Part shown: positions 1-9,949 of the stretch, one piece after another
Layout of the letters: each line of letters starts with the position of its first letter
Position numbering within the stretch: position 1 is the stretch's first letter
Source of the DNA: Garcia nutans
Taxonomy: Eukaryota; Streptophyta; Magnoliopsida; Malpighiales; Euphorbiaceae
Direction of reading: 5' to 3'
NCBI GenBank assembly: GCA_947685225.1
Contig: CANTUV010000024.1
Span: 56,510,001 to 56,574,000 of the forward strand
Length of the DNA stretch: 64,000 nt
Translations under genes and position numbers: made by a program
The notes under the pieces: generated by a model
The model's database searches: none
Told to the model about the DNA's origin: nothing
Seen by the model: only the letters and a program-made list of their open reading frames with translations

Positions 1-16
1 ATGAACCACAATTGTG

Positions 17-33
17 CTAAGCCAACGGCTTAG
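17..33 (-). promoter_or_regulatory. Conserved LTR hairpin CTAAGCC/GGCTTAG
   Basis: A 7-bp inverted repeat, CTAAGCC and GGCTTAG, with a 3-nt loop, followed by tggtac (GTACCA on the minus strand). The same hairpin and GTAC context recurs at the equivalent place in the other chromovirus-type LTRs of the window. The function is unknown. Confidence 0.6.
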
Positions 34-272
34 TGGTACAACCCACAATAACAGAATGCTTCAATGCAATGCCAATGTCACACATTTCAAATATTATAAA
101 CAATACATAAGAATATCATATTTCAAAGTCTTACATTTAATCTCATCATTCATTTGTTTCACCATTCATGAATCACATTTAAACAAAGACAAACATGGGC
201 CCAAAAGACACTAATATGCCATTCAACTTTCAGAGTTAATGTTTTGGTTCAATTATAACATTTATCATTATC

Positions 273-490
273 ATTATCCCAACTAGGCTTCAAGGATTAG
301 GCAAACCAAGCTTCAAGGGGAACAAAGCATGCTAAGTATCAACCCAACTTGGCTTCAAGAACCAAACCCAAACATCTCAACTAGGCTTCAAGGACTAGAC
401 CCAACCAAGCTTCAAGGGGAGTTAAGCATGCTAAACTTCAACCCAACTTGGCTTCAAGGATCAAATCCAACCTAGCTTCAAGAGATTATT
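273..490. repeat. Short tandem repeats in LTR (CTAGGCTTCAAGG units)
   Basis: Repeated 'aactaggcttcaagga' and 'aaccaagcttcaagggg' units form two larger blocks of roughly 115 bp. The same motif in opposite orientation occurs at 17150-17325 in another LTR, so these two LTR families share this repeat. Confidence 0.75.
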
Positions 491-1045
491 ACTATTAGGC
501 ATGCCACCAACAACAAAATTCTGAAAATGGAATAACACATTAGACACACAATTCATTCATTAATTCATTATCAATTTCATTCTCATTTTCTCATCATCAT
601 TTAGGCAACCATGCCGCAATAATCTCATTTGCATCATTATAGCTAACAACAATGGCTTCACATCTCATCATATCTCAATTCACATTAAAGCAATTCATCA
701 TTAAAGTATTCATCATAACCAATTGCATTGCACATACCTTTTGAATGATCATCATATCTTTCACATTATACAATTCATAGCATTAATCAAATGTATCAAC
801 AATGTAATAAATTACTTAACACATTTACAACCAAATGTGTTAAGTCTCAATGTCATGTAAATATATGCAATAAGGTAGGGTTTGTACTTACCTCAAGAGC
901 AACTCACTCCACACCAAACTCCTCTTCCAAGAATCCTTCAACACTTGGATTATGGCAACTCAACTCTCTTCAAAATCTAAACCAAAGGTGATCATACACA
1001 TGAGATAATAAGGCTAAGAACTAACTAGGGAAAAATCTACACATG

Positions 1046-1340
1046 ACACGCTCAACAACACAGGCGTGTCCCTGACCATGCCCTAAACTCACAACACAGA
1101 AGCTTTGACATGCTCAGAACCACGGGCGTGTCACTGAACGTGTAATACATTCTGTCTCACAGAAACATTGACACGTCCAATAGCACGGGCATGTTCATGG
1201 CCGTGTCAATCCACCAACATCACAGTAGCTATGACACGCTCAGTGATATGGGCGTGTCACTGCTCGTATCACCCATCCAAGAACACAGAACCATTGACAC
1301 GCCTAAAGACCTGGCCGTGCTAATGGACCTGTCAGGCCGA
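1046..1340. repeat. CACG-rich palindromic array in LTR
   Basis: Alternating 'gacacgctc' and 'gggcgtgtcactg' or 'ggccgtgtca' units, each about 60 bp, make several short inverted repeats. This is a GC-rich island in an AT-rich LTR. Homologous arrays lie at 34176-34532 and 40445-40801. Confidence 0.8.
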
Positions 1341-2207
1341 AAATACAGATTTCGGCAACATCAACACTACATCTAAATAACCACTTACTTCCACCATTTC
1401 CCACTTCAAACAAACTTAATTAAACACACCCAAAATCATAATAACTTGCAAAAACACCAAAACAATACAAAGCATACATCAAACATAAATCATAATCATC
1501 ACCACAAATCCAAAACACAACCACAACACTTTCTCTTCCAACAAACTTACTCTTTCCTTCAATCCAACCCCAAAATCCAAAATCAATTGAACCAAACACT
1601 CTTATATACACCACAATCAAACAAACACATATCAACCACAACCTCAACTCACAAACTCAAAGAAAATCAAAGAATCAAGTGGAAAACTTACCAAGGATGA
1701 AGAAACTCTTAAATTTCCAACTCGATCACTTGAAAACTTCCTTCAATCTTGAGTTTGGAAGATCAAATCTCTCTCTTGCTCTCTTGCTATGGAGTGCCGG
1801 CCAAAAGAAAAGAAAAGAAAAGAAAAGAAAAGAAAAGGAGGAGATGAAGATGCACGAAGAAGAAGAAAGAAACAAGAAGAAAAGAAAGAAAACAAAGTCA
1901 ACCCTCAACAACTCTCTCCTCAAAGCCCTCTCCTCCAAGCATTTAAACAATAAAATATTCAAAATATCTCCATCCACTTCCACTCACTCAAATTCCACTT
2001 AATTAATTTCCTTATACTTAATTAATAAAAATTAACTCTTTCTTTGACTTTTCACTTCTTTGACTTGTATATGTTGTATATATCCCAATATATACAACAT
2101 ATACACTCTACTCAAAACCTCTTCTCTTACCACTAAAATAAATACACTTAATCCAAGTACAACTATAAATATTCCAAAACTTTTAGGGTATACTTTGGGA
2201 TATTACA

Positions 2208-2434
2208 ATTCTCCCCCTCTAAAAAGAAATTTCGTCCTCAAAATTACCTGATCTTAAGTTTGAAACAATTGAGGATACTGATCTCGCATCGCTTGCTCAT
2301 TCTCCCAAGTTGATTCTTCTCCACCATGATTCTTCCAAATAACCTTCACAATTGGCACTTTCTTATGTCTCAACTCTTTCACTCCATGTGCTAAAATAAC
2401 CACCGGTTCTTCTTCAAGAGTCCCAATTTCTTTA
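2208..2434 (-). pseudogene. Chromovirus integrase C-terminus/chromodomain stub, minus strand
   Basis: The minus-strand frame 2254 to about 2434 encodes the last ~60 residues of a chromovirus polyprotein. It contains VKELRHKKVPIVKVIWKNH, then a W-E-rich stretch and the end YPQLFQT, which is the usual chromodomain-type tail. It closely matches the tail of the plus-strand copy at 3085-3288 (IVKVLWKNH, YPQLFQT). The sequence between the stop and the LTR holds a polypurine tract (2208-2222) used to prime plus-strand DNA synthesis. Homology stops near 2432-2434, where the strand of the coding sequence flips. Upstream residues on this strand beyond that point belong to antisense of the next fragment. 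In the living element the protein would act in the pre-integration complex in the nucleus; this copy is dead. Confidence 0.8.
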
Positions 2435-3288
2435 GTGTCTGATCGAGATCCTCGATTTACTTCAAGGTTTTGGAAAAGTTTGCATGCTGCTTTGGGTTCT
2501 CGATTGCATTTTAGCACTGCTTTTCATCCTCAGACAGATGGGCAGTCAGAGAGAGTGATATAGATTTTAGAGGATATGTTGAGGAGCTGTGTCATTGATT
2601 TCTCTGGGAGTTGGGACAGATTCTTTCCATTGATGGAATTTGCTTATAATAACAGTCATCAGTCCAGTATTAGAATGGCACCATTTGAGGCATTGTATGG
2701 TAGAAGATGCAGAATGCCTCTATGTTGGAATGAGTTTGGAGTAGATAAGTTGGCTAGTCCTGATTTGATTAAAGAAATGGAAGAGAAAGTGAAGATAATT
2801 AGGGATCGGTTGAAAGCAGTCTCAGACCAACAAAAATCCTATTCAGATTTGAAGAGGAGAGACATAGAGTTCAATGTAGGAGATAAAGTTTTTCTGAAAG
2901 TGTCACTTTGGAAGAGAATTTTGAGATTTGGTCGTAAAGGGAAGTTGAGTCCTCGTTTCATTGGACCTTATGAGGTACTGGAGAGAGTTGGACCAGTGGC
3001 TTATTGACTCGCTTTGCCGCCTGAGTTGGATAGAATTCACAATGTCTTCCATGTCTCTATGCTACGGAGGACCCATCTCACATTTTGTCAGTAGAATCTA
3101 TTGAAGTGAGTCGGGATCTAACTTTTGAAGAGGAATCGGCGGTTATTTTAGTTTATGGAGTGAAAGAGTTGAGAAATAAGAAAGTGCCAATTGTGAAGGT
3201 TCTTTGGAAGAATCATTCTAAAGAAGAGGCAACTTGGGAGAGTGAGCAAGTGATGCGAGATCAGTATCCCCAGTTATTTCAGACTTGA
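2435..3288 (+). pseudogene. Chromovirus integrase core and chromodomain, plus strand, broken
   Basis: The plus-strand frame opens at the truncation point with SDRDPRF, then TAFHPQTDGQSERV, both hallmarks of the Ty3/Gypsy integrase core. MEFAYNNSHQSS, APFEALYGRRC, SPRFIGPYEVLERVGPVAY and HNVFHVSML follow (the last is conserved next to the chromodomain), and the frame ends in the YPQLFQT tail. Breaks seen: an in-frame TAG at 2561 (where glutamine is expected), a TGA at 3005 (where arginine is expected), and a frameshift near 3070 between the ML-R-R motif and DPSHIL. The N-terminal zinc-binding part and everything upstream (gag, protease, RT, RNase H) are missing. The neighbouring LTR at 3335 is its own 3' LTR. 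Confidence 0.9.
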
Positions 3289-3320
3289 GAACAGGTAATT
3301 TCGAGAAAGAAATTATTTTG

Positions 3321-3334
3321 TAGAGGGGGAGAAT
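3321..3334 (+). promoter_or_regulatory. Polypurine tract (plus-strand primer) next to 3' LTR
   Basis: TAGAGGGGGAGAAT immediately precedes the LTR start TGTAATATCCC. Ty3/Gypsy elements use such a tract to prime second-strand synthesis. Its reverse complement sits at 2208-2222 and 35405-35417 beside the minus-strand elements. Confidence 0.8.
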
Positions 3335-4201
3335 TGTAATATCCCAAACTATACCCTAAATTTTTGAAATATTATTTGTGAAAATTGGATTAAATAATTT
3401 TAAGTGTATATTTGATTAAGTGAAAAGATAAGAGGAAGAAGAAGTGTATATGTTAGGTATATGGAGATAAAAATAAAATATACAAGTCAATGAGTTTTAT
3501 AAATCAAAAGAGATATTTTGATTAATTAAATGGATTTATTTAAGTTAGTGAAAGGTGATGTTAGTGGGTGATTATTATATTGTTTAATTGTATGGTGGGG
3601 AGTGATTTGGGGAAAAGAGGTTTGGTTAAAAGAGAAGAATGTGTTAACTTTACATTTTCTTTATTCTTCTTTCATCTTCATCTTCTTCTTTCCTTCTAGA
3701 GAGCCGACCACCATTATCAACCAAAGGAAAAGGGATTTTTTTACTTCCAAGCTCAAGAGATTGAAGATTTTCAAGAGATCAAGTTGGAGTTTTAAGGATT
3801 TTCTTCACTTTTGGTAAGTTTCCAACTTGTTTCTTCATTTTCTTTTGAGTTTGTGTTCTTGGGTTTGTTGGATGGTTGTTGTAGATGTGTTTATGGTTAT
3901 TATCGTGTGTTTGAAGTGTTTTGTCTTGGTAACTTTGATTTTTGGGTTTGGACTGAAGAGAAAAAGGGTTGAGTTTGGTGAAAGGGGCAAGTGTGTGGAT
4001 TGTGTGTTGATTTGATATAATAGTTAAAGTTTGGTTTGTTTAGAAATGATGATTAAATCCCTTTTAGAAATGATGATTTGATATAATAGTTAAAGTTTGG
4101 TTTGTTTAGAAAGGACTGTGACATCCCTTTATCCTGTATATGTATATCGCGTGTTGTGAGGGTGTATTCGGTGTGTGTTTATGGGGTACGGGGGTGTTAC
4201 A
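3335..4201 (+). mobile_element. Chromovirus-type 3' LTR, plus strand, internally shortened
   Basis: Starts TGTAATATCCC after the polypurine tract and ends GGGGGTGTTACA. Only 867 bp long, against 2.0-3.1 kb for its relatives here. The first ~480 bp (leader and donor-like GGTAAG at 3812-3817) resemble the other LTRs, but the palindrome array, tandem slot and hairpin are gone, so an internal deletion is likely. A 66-bp-period direct duplication lies at 4009-4113. Frames in this LTR (3602-4015) are not credible genes. Confidence 0.85.
4009..4113 (+). repeat. Direct duplication within LTR
   Basis: A block starting 'gatttgatataatag' and ending 'gtttagaaa' occurs at 4009 and again at 4075, a 66-bp period. 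It probably marks the repair site of the deletion that shortened this LTR. Confidence 0.75.
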
Positions 4202-4725
4202 CTCCATGTGTGATGGTTGATGATGGGTCTGCCATAAATATCTGTCCACTTAAAATCTTGCCAAAGCTTGCTATTTCAACTAGGGATTTGAGCCCAACCA
4301 AAGTGACCATTAGGGCTTATGACAATACTAAGAGGCATGCCGAAGGGAATTTTAAAGCTACTATGAAGGTTGGTCCAATCGAATCTATAGTTGAATTTAT
4401 AGTTTTAGATATCCATGTTACTTTCGCATTGCTATTGGGATGACCCTAGTTCCATCCTCTTGGTGGAGTTCCTTCTACGCTCGATCAAAAGATCGAGTTT
4501 CCAAATGGGGATGAGATGATGGTCATCGAGGCCGAGGACAATAAGGTGGTAAATACTTTGATGATTGAGAGGCTTCTCAATGGTTTCCATGTAGCTACAA
4601 TTTCTGATGATGGAATAGTGGACTCCAAGGTCCTAAACATGATGAAGAATATGAACTACCTACCCGGTGTTGGTCTTGGAAATGGAAAGACAAGTGTAAC
4701 AGAGCTTCCAGATTTTAAGACTTAG
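4202..4725 (+). pseudogene. Tat/Ogre-like Gypsy protease region with G-patch
   Basis: Directly after the LTR end the frame reads MVDDGSAINICP, the aspartic protease active-site region of Tat-clade Gypsy elements, then TIRAYDNTKR and FIVLDIHVTFALLLG. The expected continuation at 4441-4452 is broken by TGA and TAG; FHPLGGVPSTLDQKIEFPNG follows. MNYLPGVGLG near 4655-4680 is a G-patch motif typical of Ogre/Tat polyproteins. The protease would process the Gag-Pol polyprotein in virus-like particles. The chromovirus LTR interrupts the element just upstream, so gag is not seen. Transition-type stops suggest decay by methylcytosine deamination. Confidence 0.85.
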
Positions 4726-5573
4726 ACTTCCAAGAAAGGGTTGGGGTGAAGAAGCTCGCAAAGATGTTCAACCAAGGAAGAATGAGAAGATTACCTTCCC
4801 ATCACTTGAAGAGATTTTTGTCAAAACTCCAGACATGGGACCACTCTAAGGGAAGCCCAAACCAATCATGTTTATAGGAAAATTGATCTCAGGTTTTGAG
4901 ATTTTTGCTAATGTTGCTGAACTGGTGGAATAAGTGAAGAGAGAGCTTACCCTGCCAGTTGACAAGGAGCCTAATCTTGAAGGAAAGAAGGAAGCTATCC
5001 TACAAGCCGAGAAGACTCCTAAGGAAATTGCCTCTTTAGTTGAAGAGAAGTTCGAAGACGTCTTGCCTTATGATTTTGAGAAAAATGATGTTGATTTTAA
5101 TTTTAATTTATCTGCTTTGTATGTGGATGATGATGTTTTCTTTTCCAAATTGAATGTAATAAAGTCTGATTTCGTTTACTTGTGTGATTTTTCTCCTAAT
5201 GGTTGCATACATTCAAATAGTGGTTACATGAGCATTTTTAATATTAACTCTGTTTCAATCATTAAATTTGAAACGACCGATAATCTTAAAAATATTAGCA
5301 TAGCATCCAACCTTAATCTTGATGAGAGAGAGATTTCAAAAAATATTTAAAAAATATGAAGAGATTTTTGCTTAGTCTTATGAGGACATGCCTTGTATAG
5401 ATCGAGACATAGCCGAACACCTGATTCCTACTTACACTCACATGAAGCCTGTCAAACAAAACCTTAGACAGTTAAGGCTGGAATGGGCAGAATTGATTAA
5501 AGAAGAATTTACTAAATAGATACAAGTAAAGTTCTTTGAAGTAATAGATTATCCGGATTGGCTAGCCAACATA
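4726..5573 (+). pseudogene. Tat/Ogre-like pol linker between protease and RT
   Basis: A decayed coding region that joins protease to RT. The longest clean part, 4934-5350, includes an acidic lysine/glutamate stretch, then a Tat-type spacer with FEDVLPYDFEKNDVDFNF. From 5440 the RT lead-in KPVKQNLRQLRLEWAELIK is visible, followed by an in-frame TAG (5517-5519), then FFEVIDYPDWLANI just before the RT core. Several frameshifts and stops are present. Alone it would not be recognisable; order and frame relative to the flanking domains justify the call. Confidence 0.7.
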
Positions 5574-6184
5574 ATGCCCGTGCCAAAGAAAGATGGAAGA
5601 ATTAGGGTTTGTGTGGACTATAGAGACTTGAATAAGGCTTCCCCTAAAGATGATTTTCCTTTACCCCATATAGATGTCCTTATTGATAGTGCAACCTCTA
5701 GCATGCTACACTCATTCGTAGATGGATTTTCTAGATACAATCAAGTGTTAATGGCCCAAGAGGATAAAGCCAAAACTGCCTTCATTACTATGTGGGGTAT
5801 ATTTTGTTATAGGGTGATGCTGTTTGGGTTAAAGAATGCTGGAGCAACCTACCAGAGGATAAAACCATCTTGTTTCATGATATAATGCACAAAGAAGTTG
5901 AGGTCTACGTTGATGATATGATGGTGAAATCAGATATGAGGGAACAACACTTTCAGAACTTAGAGTTATTCTTTGAGAGAGCGGTAAAGTATAAGCTAAG
6001 GCTAAACCCAAAGAAGTGTGTATTTGGGGTTACTTCAGGCAAGTTGTTGGGACACGTGATTAGTCCAAATGGCATTGAGATTGACCTTGACAAGTTTAAG
6101 GCAATAAGGGATATGCAACCCCTAAGAACGAGAGAGAAGTTCGGGGGTTCATTAGCAGGTTATATTATATTAGTAGGTTCATAG
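5574..6184 (+). pseudogene. Tat/Ogre-like reverse transcriptase, frameshifted
   Basis: The first frame (5574-5885) holds MPVPKKDGRIRVCVDYRDLN, KASPKDDFPLPHIDVLID and FVDGFSRYNQ (first catalytic aspartate), then LFGLKNAGATYQR. A frameshift near 5870 moves to the frame 5870-6184 with HKEVEVYVDDMMVKS (the YVDD catalytic box), LNPKKCVFGVTSGKLLGHV and the RT thumb region. Catalytic residues are conserved although the frame is broken, so decay came after a period of function. The enzyme copies element RNA into DNA in cytoplasmic particles. It lies between the protease and RNase H in normal Gypsy order. Confidence 0.92.
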
Positions 6185-6600
6185 CAAAACTCACCACAAT
6201 TTGCGAACCTATCTTCAAGTTGCTTAAAAAGAACCAGCTAGTCAAGTGAAATGATGAGTGTCAAAGGGCCTTTGAGCGTATAAAAGAGTATTTGCTAAAT
6301 CCACCTGTTTTGAAATCACCTAAGGCTGATAAACCCTTATTACTATACTTAGCAGTAGAGGAAGAGTCAATAGGAGCTATGCTAGCCCAAGCAGATGAGT
6401 CAGGAGTTGAGCACGCAGTATACTATCTGAGTAGAAAGCTCCTACCTTATGAAATCAAGTATAATATCATTGAAAAGACCTGTATAGCTGTGGTTTGTTC
6501 TTCTAAGAAATTGTGGCATTACTTTCAGTCTTATAGTGTGCAAATGATTTTCAGGTTGGATTCGATGAAGTACTTAAGGGAACACCCTCTTTGATCGGGA
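6185..6600 (+). pseudogene. Tat/Ogre-like RNase H
   Basis: The frame 6292-6594 holds PPVLKSPKADKPLLLYLAVE, IGAMLAQ, AVYYLSRKLLPYE, IEKTCIAVV and LWHYFQSY, the usual Gypsy RNase H series that follows RT. The N-terminal part (6185-6291) is out of frame. This domain degrades RNA in RNA-DNA hybrids during reverse transcription. The usual H-x-D step after the last motif is disrupted (the frame reads FRLDSMKYLREHPL). Confidence 0.85.
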
Positions 6601-7130
6601 AATATGGTTGATGGTTGATAATTTTGGAAGAATTTGAGATTGAGTATGTAACTAGGAAAATAATCAATGGTAGAGTGGTGGTAGAATTCCTGGCTCAGCA
6701 ACCATTACCGGATAGTAAAGAGGTAGTCTTGGAATTTCCTGATGAATATTTAAAGGCCATAGAAGTACAAGGATGGAAGATGTATTTCGATGGAGCAGTA
6801 AATAGAAAAGGAACAAGTTTGGGAGTCATACTAGAATCACCTGAAGGGGAGCTTATCCCTTTAGCTAAGAAGTTGAAGTTCAGGCAACCAATAATATGGT
6901 GGAGTATGAGGCATGTATTTTTGGTTTGGAAACCCTGATGATTATGAAGGTGGATAAGGTGCAAGTCTTTAGTGATTCGTTGCTAGTGATATCCCAAGTA
7001 AATGGAGAGTGGGAGTTAAAAGAGGAAAAACTAAAACCATACTACCACTACTTGACCATGATAAAGAAAAATTTTAAGGAGTGCAGGTTTATACACCTAC
7101 CAGATGGTTGATGCCCTAGCCACATTGGCT
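6601..7130 (+). pseudogene. Additional (archaeal-type) RNase H of Tat clade
   Basis: After the first RNase H comes a second one, in two frames: 6615-6938 with WKMYFDGAVNRKGTSLGVIL and SPEGELIPLAKKL, then 6896-7111 with MVEYEACIFGLETL, KVQVFSDSLLVISQVNGEWE and a final HLPDG. A tandem second RNase H of this type marks the Tat lineage (Ogre, Retand and relatives), which settles the clade. One frameshift lies near 6900. The short linker that follows (DALATLASV) leads to integrase. Confidence 0.88.
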
Positions 7131-7582
7131 TCGGTATGGGAAAATTCTGTCAACTTATTTCTTAAGCCTCTGGTCTTGACCAGTTCATCAACTATTTGCT
7201 ATGAATATGAATCAATCATGGAAACTAAAACAGACCATGATGCATGGTATGACACCATAAGATGATTTTTAGAGAATAAGGAATACCCGTTGGGGCAACA
7301 AGGGAAGAGAGAAGAGCCATAAGGCGATGGTCCTTAAAATACATCACCTTTCAGGGAGAGTTGTATGAAAGATGGCCTGATGGGGGTGTACTTGAGGTGC
7401 TTGAGGAAGCCTGAAGCTGAGCATATCATGTTTGAAGTACATGTGGGAAGTTGTGGTCCACACATGAATGGGTTAGCCCTGGTTAAAAAGATAATTCGAC
7501 AAGGTTACTGTTGGTTGACCATAGAAAGAGATTGTATTGAGTTTGTGAAAAAGTGCCAGCAATGTCAGATGTATGGTAATTT
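7131..7582 (+). pseudogene. Tat/Ogre-like integrase N-terminus, truncated by SINE-like unit
   Basis: Frame 7365-7595 contains an HHCC zinc-binding domain: H in EVHVGSCGPHMNG, then YCWLTIERDCIEFVKKCQQC. The upstream linker (7131-7364) is coding but shifted and holds several stops. Homology ends at MYGN (about 7580), where a SINE-like unit begins. The DDE core, C-terminal domain and 3' part of the element are absent. The integrase would insert element cDNA in the nucleus; this one is a fragment. Confidence 0.85.
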
Positions 7583-7824
7583 GAAATGGTACTAGATGGC
7601 TCACGTTGGTTGTCTTAAGTGGGAGGTCAGGTGTTCGATCCGGGGAGGTGCTTAAATGGTTTGTGCACCATTTAAGCCAAATAAACAAATCCTGCTAGGA
7701 GCCCACGAGGGCGATCCAGTACTGTGGCGGCCTGCCGGGTTGAGGGCTAGGACTATAGTCCACCTACTGGAGAAAAGGCCCAATAGACCAGCTGTCGTAA
7801 GACTATACAGGTGGGGTCATTATG
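7583..7824 (+). mobile_element. SINE-like unit A (tRNA-type A and B boxes)
   Basis: The head TGGCTCACGTTGG (about 7597-7609) fits a tRNA A box and GTGTTCGATCC (about 7631-7641) a B box, as expected for the RNA polymerase III promoter of a tRNA-derived SINE. The body contains 'aacaaatcctgct' and 'gtccacct', and the unit ends near 'ggtggggtcattatg'. A related unit at 41675-41906 shares head, body and end. Class is inferred from the boxes and the short length; a short LTR-type repeat is the alternative because other copies end in GTTACA. Confidence 0.6.
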
Positions 7825-7834
7825 CCTTTTTAAC

Positions 7835-8020
7835 TGTAACGACCCCACCTGCACAGTCTTACGACAGCTGGTCTATTGGACCTTTTCTCACATAGATGGA
7901 TCGTAGTCCCAGCCCTCAACCCGGCAGGCCACCACAGTACTGGACTGGCCTCGCGGGCTCCCAGCAGAATTTGTTTATTTGGCTTAAATGGTGTACAAAC
8001 AATTTAAGTTGCCTCCCCGA
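7835..8020 (-). mobile_element. SINE-like unit B, inverted, head-truncated
   Basis: Reverse-oriented copy starting TGTAACGACCCC, the reverse complement of the end of the 41675-41906 unit. It lines up with unit A as an inverted repeat, separated by about 10 bp, and lacks the A and B boxes. Units A and B could form a long hairpin. Confidence 0.65.
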
Positions 8021-8028
8021 ATTGAAAA

Positions 8029-8251
8029 GAAATGGTAATGGATGGCTCATGCTAGCTCTCTTAAGTGGGAGGTTGGGTGTTCGATCTGGGGAGGAGACTT
8101 AAATGGTTTGTACACCATTTAAGCCAAATAAACAAATCCTGCTGGGAGCCTGCGAGGGCGGTCCAGTATTGTGGTGGCCTACCGGGTTGAGGGCTGGGAC
8201 TACGGTCCACCTACGGGAGAAAAGGCCCAATAGACCAGCTGTCGTAAGACT
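8029..8251 (+). mobile_element. SINE-like unit C, tail-truncated
   Basis: Third copy, direct relative to unit A: 'gaaatggta', then TGGCTCATGCTAG (A box) and GTGTTCGATCT (B box). Homology to unit A ends at 'gtcgtaagact'. The sequence after it belongs to a Tat LTR. Confidence 0.6.
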
Positions 8252-8445
8252 GCCCATACTGCTAGCATGCAGTGCCCAGCAGCCCAACACCACGTCACTC
8301 GCATGCCGCGTGCAGCAGGCCCAATTCCTCGCAGCCCTCACCTTCGGGCAATTTTTGCCTAAATCTTATTTTACTCGGTTTTTTGATTTTTTCTAAAGAG
8401 TTTTATATTTCCTTATTAAAATAGTATTAGGTTATTTGGTTTTCC

Positions 8446-8453
8446 TATAAATA
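8446..8453 (+). promoter_or_regulatory. TATA box of Tat LTR
   Basis: TATAAATA in 'tttcctataaataac', at the same place as in the other Tat LTRs (44438, 48974, 51817, 60363). Likely RNA polymerase II core promoter of the element. Confidence 0.65.
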
Positions 8454-9069
8454 ACACAGTTATAAGATTAAAGGGGGACTTTTGGACAATTTTTGGAGAT
8501 GGGACTTTTGGGACTTTTGATTTTCTAGACTTTTGGACTTTGGCAATTCTTTTCAGAGACTTTACACAGTGACACTCCTGGAATTCTTTCACAAGCAAGG
8601 AACCAGCAATAAGAGATAAGCCAAGGCAGTAAGTAGTCTTCTGTCTTGGTGTTAACTCATCCAAAATTTTATTTAACAATTTTGGTGGAGCATTCAAATG
8701 TAGGTATGTTTATCTAATTTTATTTATTGAATCAATAATCATCTCCACCCTTAAAACTCTCATCACACTATCTATCATCAAATTCTTTTTTAATTTTAGT
8801 TCATATAGTAGCTAAGTTTTTAAGTTAAGTAAATAATATAATCATTAAACTTTAATCCATTTTCTCAAACCCTCATTAATACAGTAAACCTTAAACCCTA
8901 ATAATTATTTTCATAGAAATTATTTCATAAACCTTGATTTAAATTATATAGTGGTCATAATTCTTTGTGAAAAATAATAATAATGTTAGTTTTAATTAAA
9001 ATCATAGTTTATAAAACTAAACCGTAATTAATCCTTTTTTCTCAAATTACAAAATATCTTAATATTTTT

Positions 9070-9075
9070 AAATAA

Positions 9076-9132
<57 letters not shown>
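9070..9132. repeat. (AAT)n microsatellite
   Basis: About 20 AAT triplets with one interruption, within the Tat LTR. Confidence 0.95.
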
Positions 9133-9134
<2 letters not shown>

Positions 9135-9949
9135 CAAACTCTTTTTTCTAAATACAAAACCCTAAAATCTTAATTGTTAAACATAAACCCTCTAAACCCT
9201 AATTTGGTTATTAAAGTTCTAAAACCCTAAATTCATACATTTATTGCTTTATTTAATTTTAGATTTTGTTATGTGATTGGCTATATATTTTATGAATGAT
9301 TTACTTAAATTTTAATGGTTGATTTATTTAATTTATAATGAATGGATGGATGAATATTTTCTTTATTTGTTTATTAATAATGTAAGAGGTATGTCTCCAC
9401 TTTGTGGATACCTCATTAGTTAAGCTTCATGTAATTTAAATTATTTTCATATTTTAGGATTAATGTAAAGGACACATGTTCACCTTTCGGTGGGTGTTCT
9501 ATTTAGTTTCTGATATTGGACGATATAAGGACATGTTTTCATCCTCAGATGTGTGTCCATTTATTTATTTTGTTTGAACATTGCTATGATTTTTAATAAA
9601 GTATTTGTTTATTCTTATCATTGCATGTTATTATGGATAATATCATTATATTCAAGAATTTTATAATATTAAGACCTGAAAAGGAGACCGGTTCTAATGA
9701 ACCAGGCACTGTAGGGGTGCTGGGCCATTTCTCACATTCCTCATGTGTACCCAACTTTTTGAACCCAATAGAGGGTTGAGGATTCCTTAGGAATCGAGTC
9801 ATCCACCCCTTTCTTTTTTCTAGCCCGTTAGGATGGCGACTCCCTTTTCTCTGGGTTTAGGCCTGTGTTCTCTAAGGCCCCGAGCTTAACAGTGCCAAAG
9901 TCGCAAGAACCATTCCACATGGGAGTGGAGGCAAAAGTCCCCGCTCACA

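Larger units (their letters stand above)
1..2207 (-). mobile_element. Ty3/Gypsy chromovirus-type 3' LTR, minus strand, cut by window edge
   Basis: On the minus strand this LTR begins TGTAATATCCC at 2207, directly after a polypurine tract (2208-2222), and runs off the left edge of the window. In minus-strand order it holds a purine-rich leader (about 1970-1700), a splice-donor-like GGTAAG near 1690, a CACG-rich palindrome array (1046-1340), a second donor-like GAGGTAAGTACAAA (881-893), a tandem array of CTAGGCTTCAAGGA-like units (273-490) and a hairpin (17-33). Much of it is recognisably homologous to the LTRs of the element at 32269-41911. The short frames inside it are artefacts of AT-rich and repeat sequence. 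Confidence 0.85.
8252..9949 (+). mobile_element. Tat/Ogre-like LTR, 5' end lost
   Basis: Matches the layout of the Tat LTRs at 48535 and 51335: TATA box (8446), AT-rich R/U5 with AAACCCTAA motifs, a GAGGTA/TACCTC hairpin (9386-9414), 'cacctttcggtgggtg', a GC-rich block with 'gattccttaggaatcgagtc', and the end CCCCGCTCACA. It is followed by 'ggctc', not by the primer-binding site seen after 53573, so it is a 3' or solo LTR. The usual start TGTAGACCC is missing, probably replaced during the SINE-like insertions. Confidence 0.85.

Noticed and set aside
7597..7660. tRNA gene
   Set aside because: A and B box matches are present but no cloverleaf or acceptor stem can be formed; SINE-like head is the better reading.
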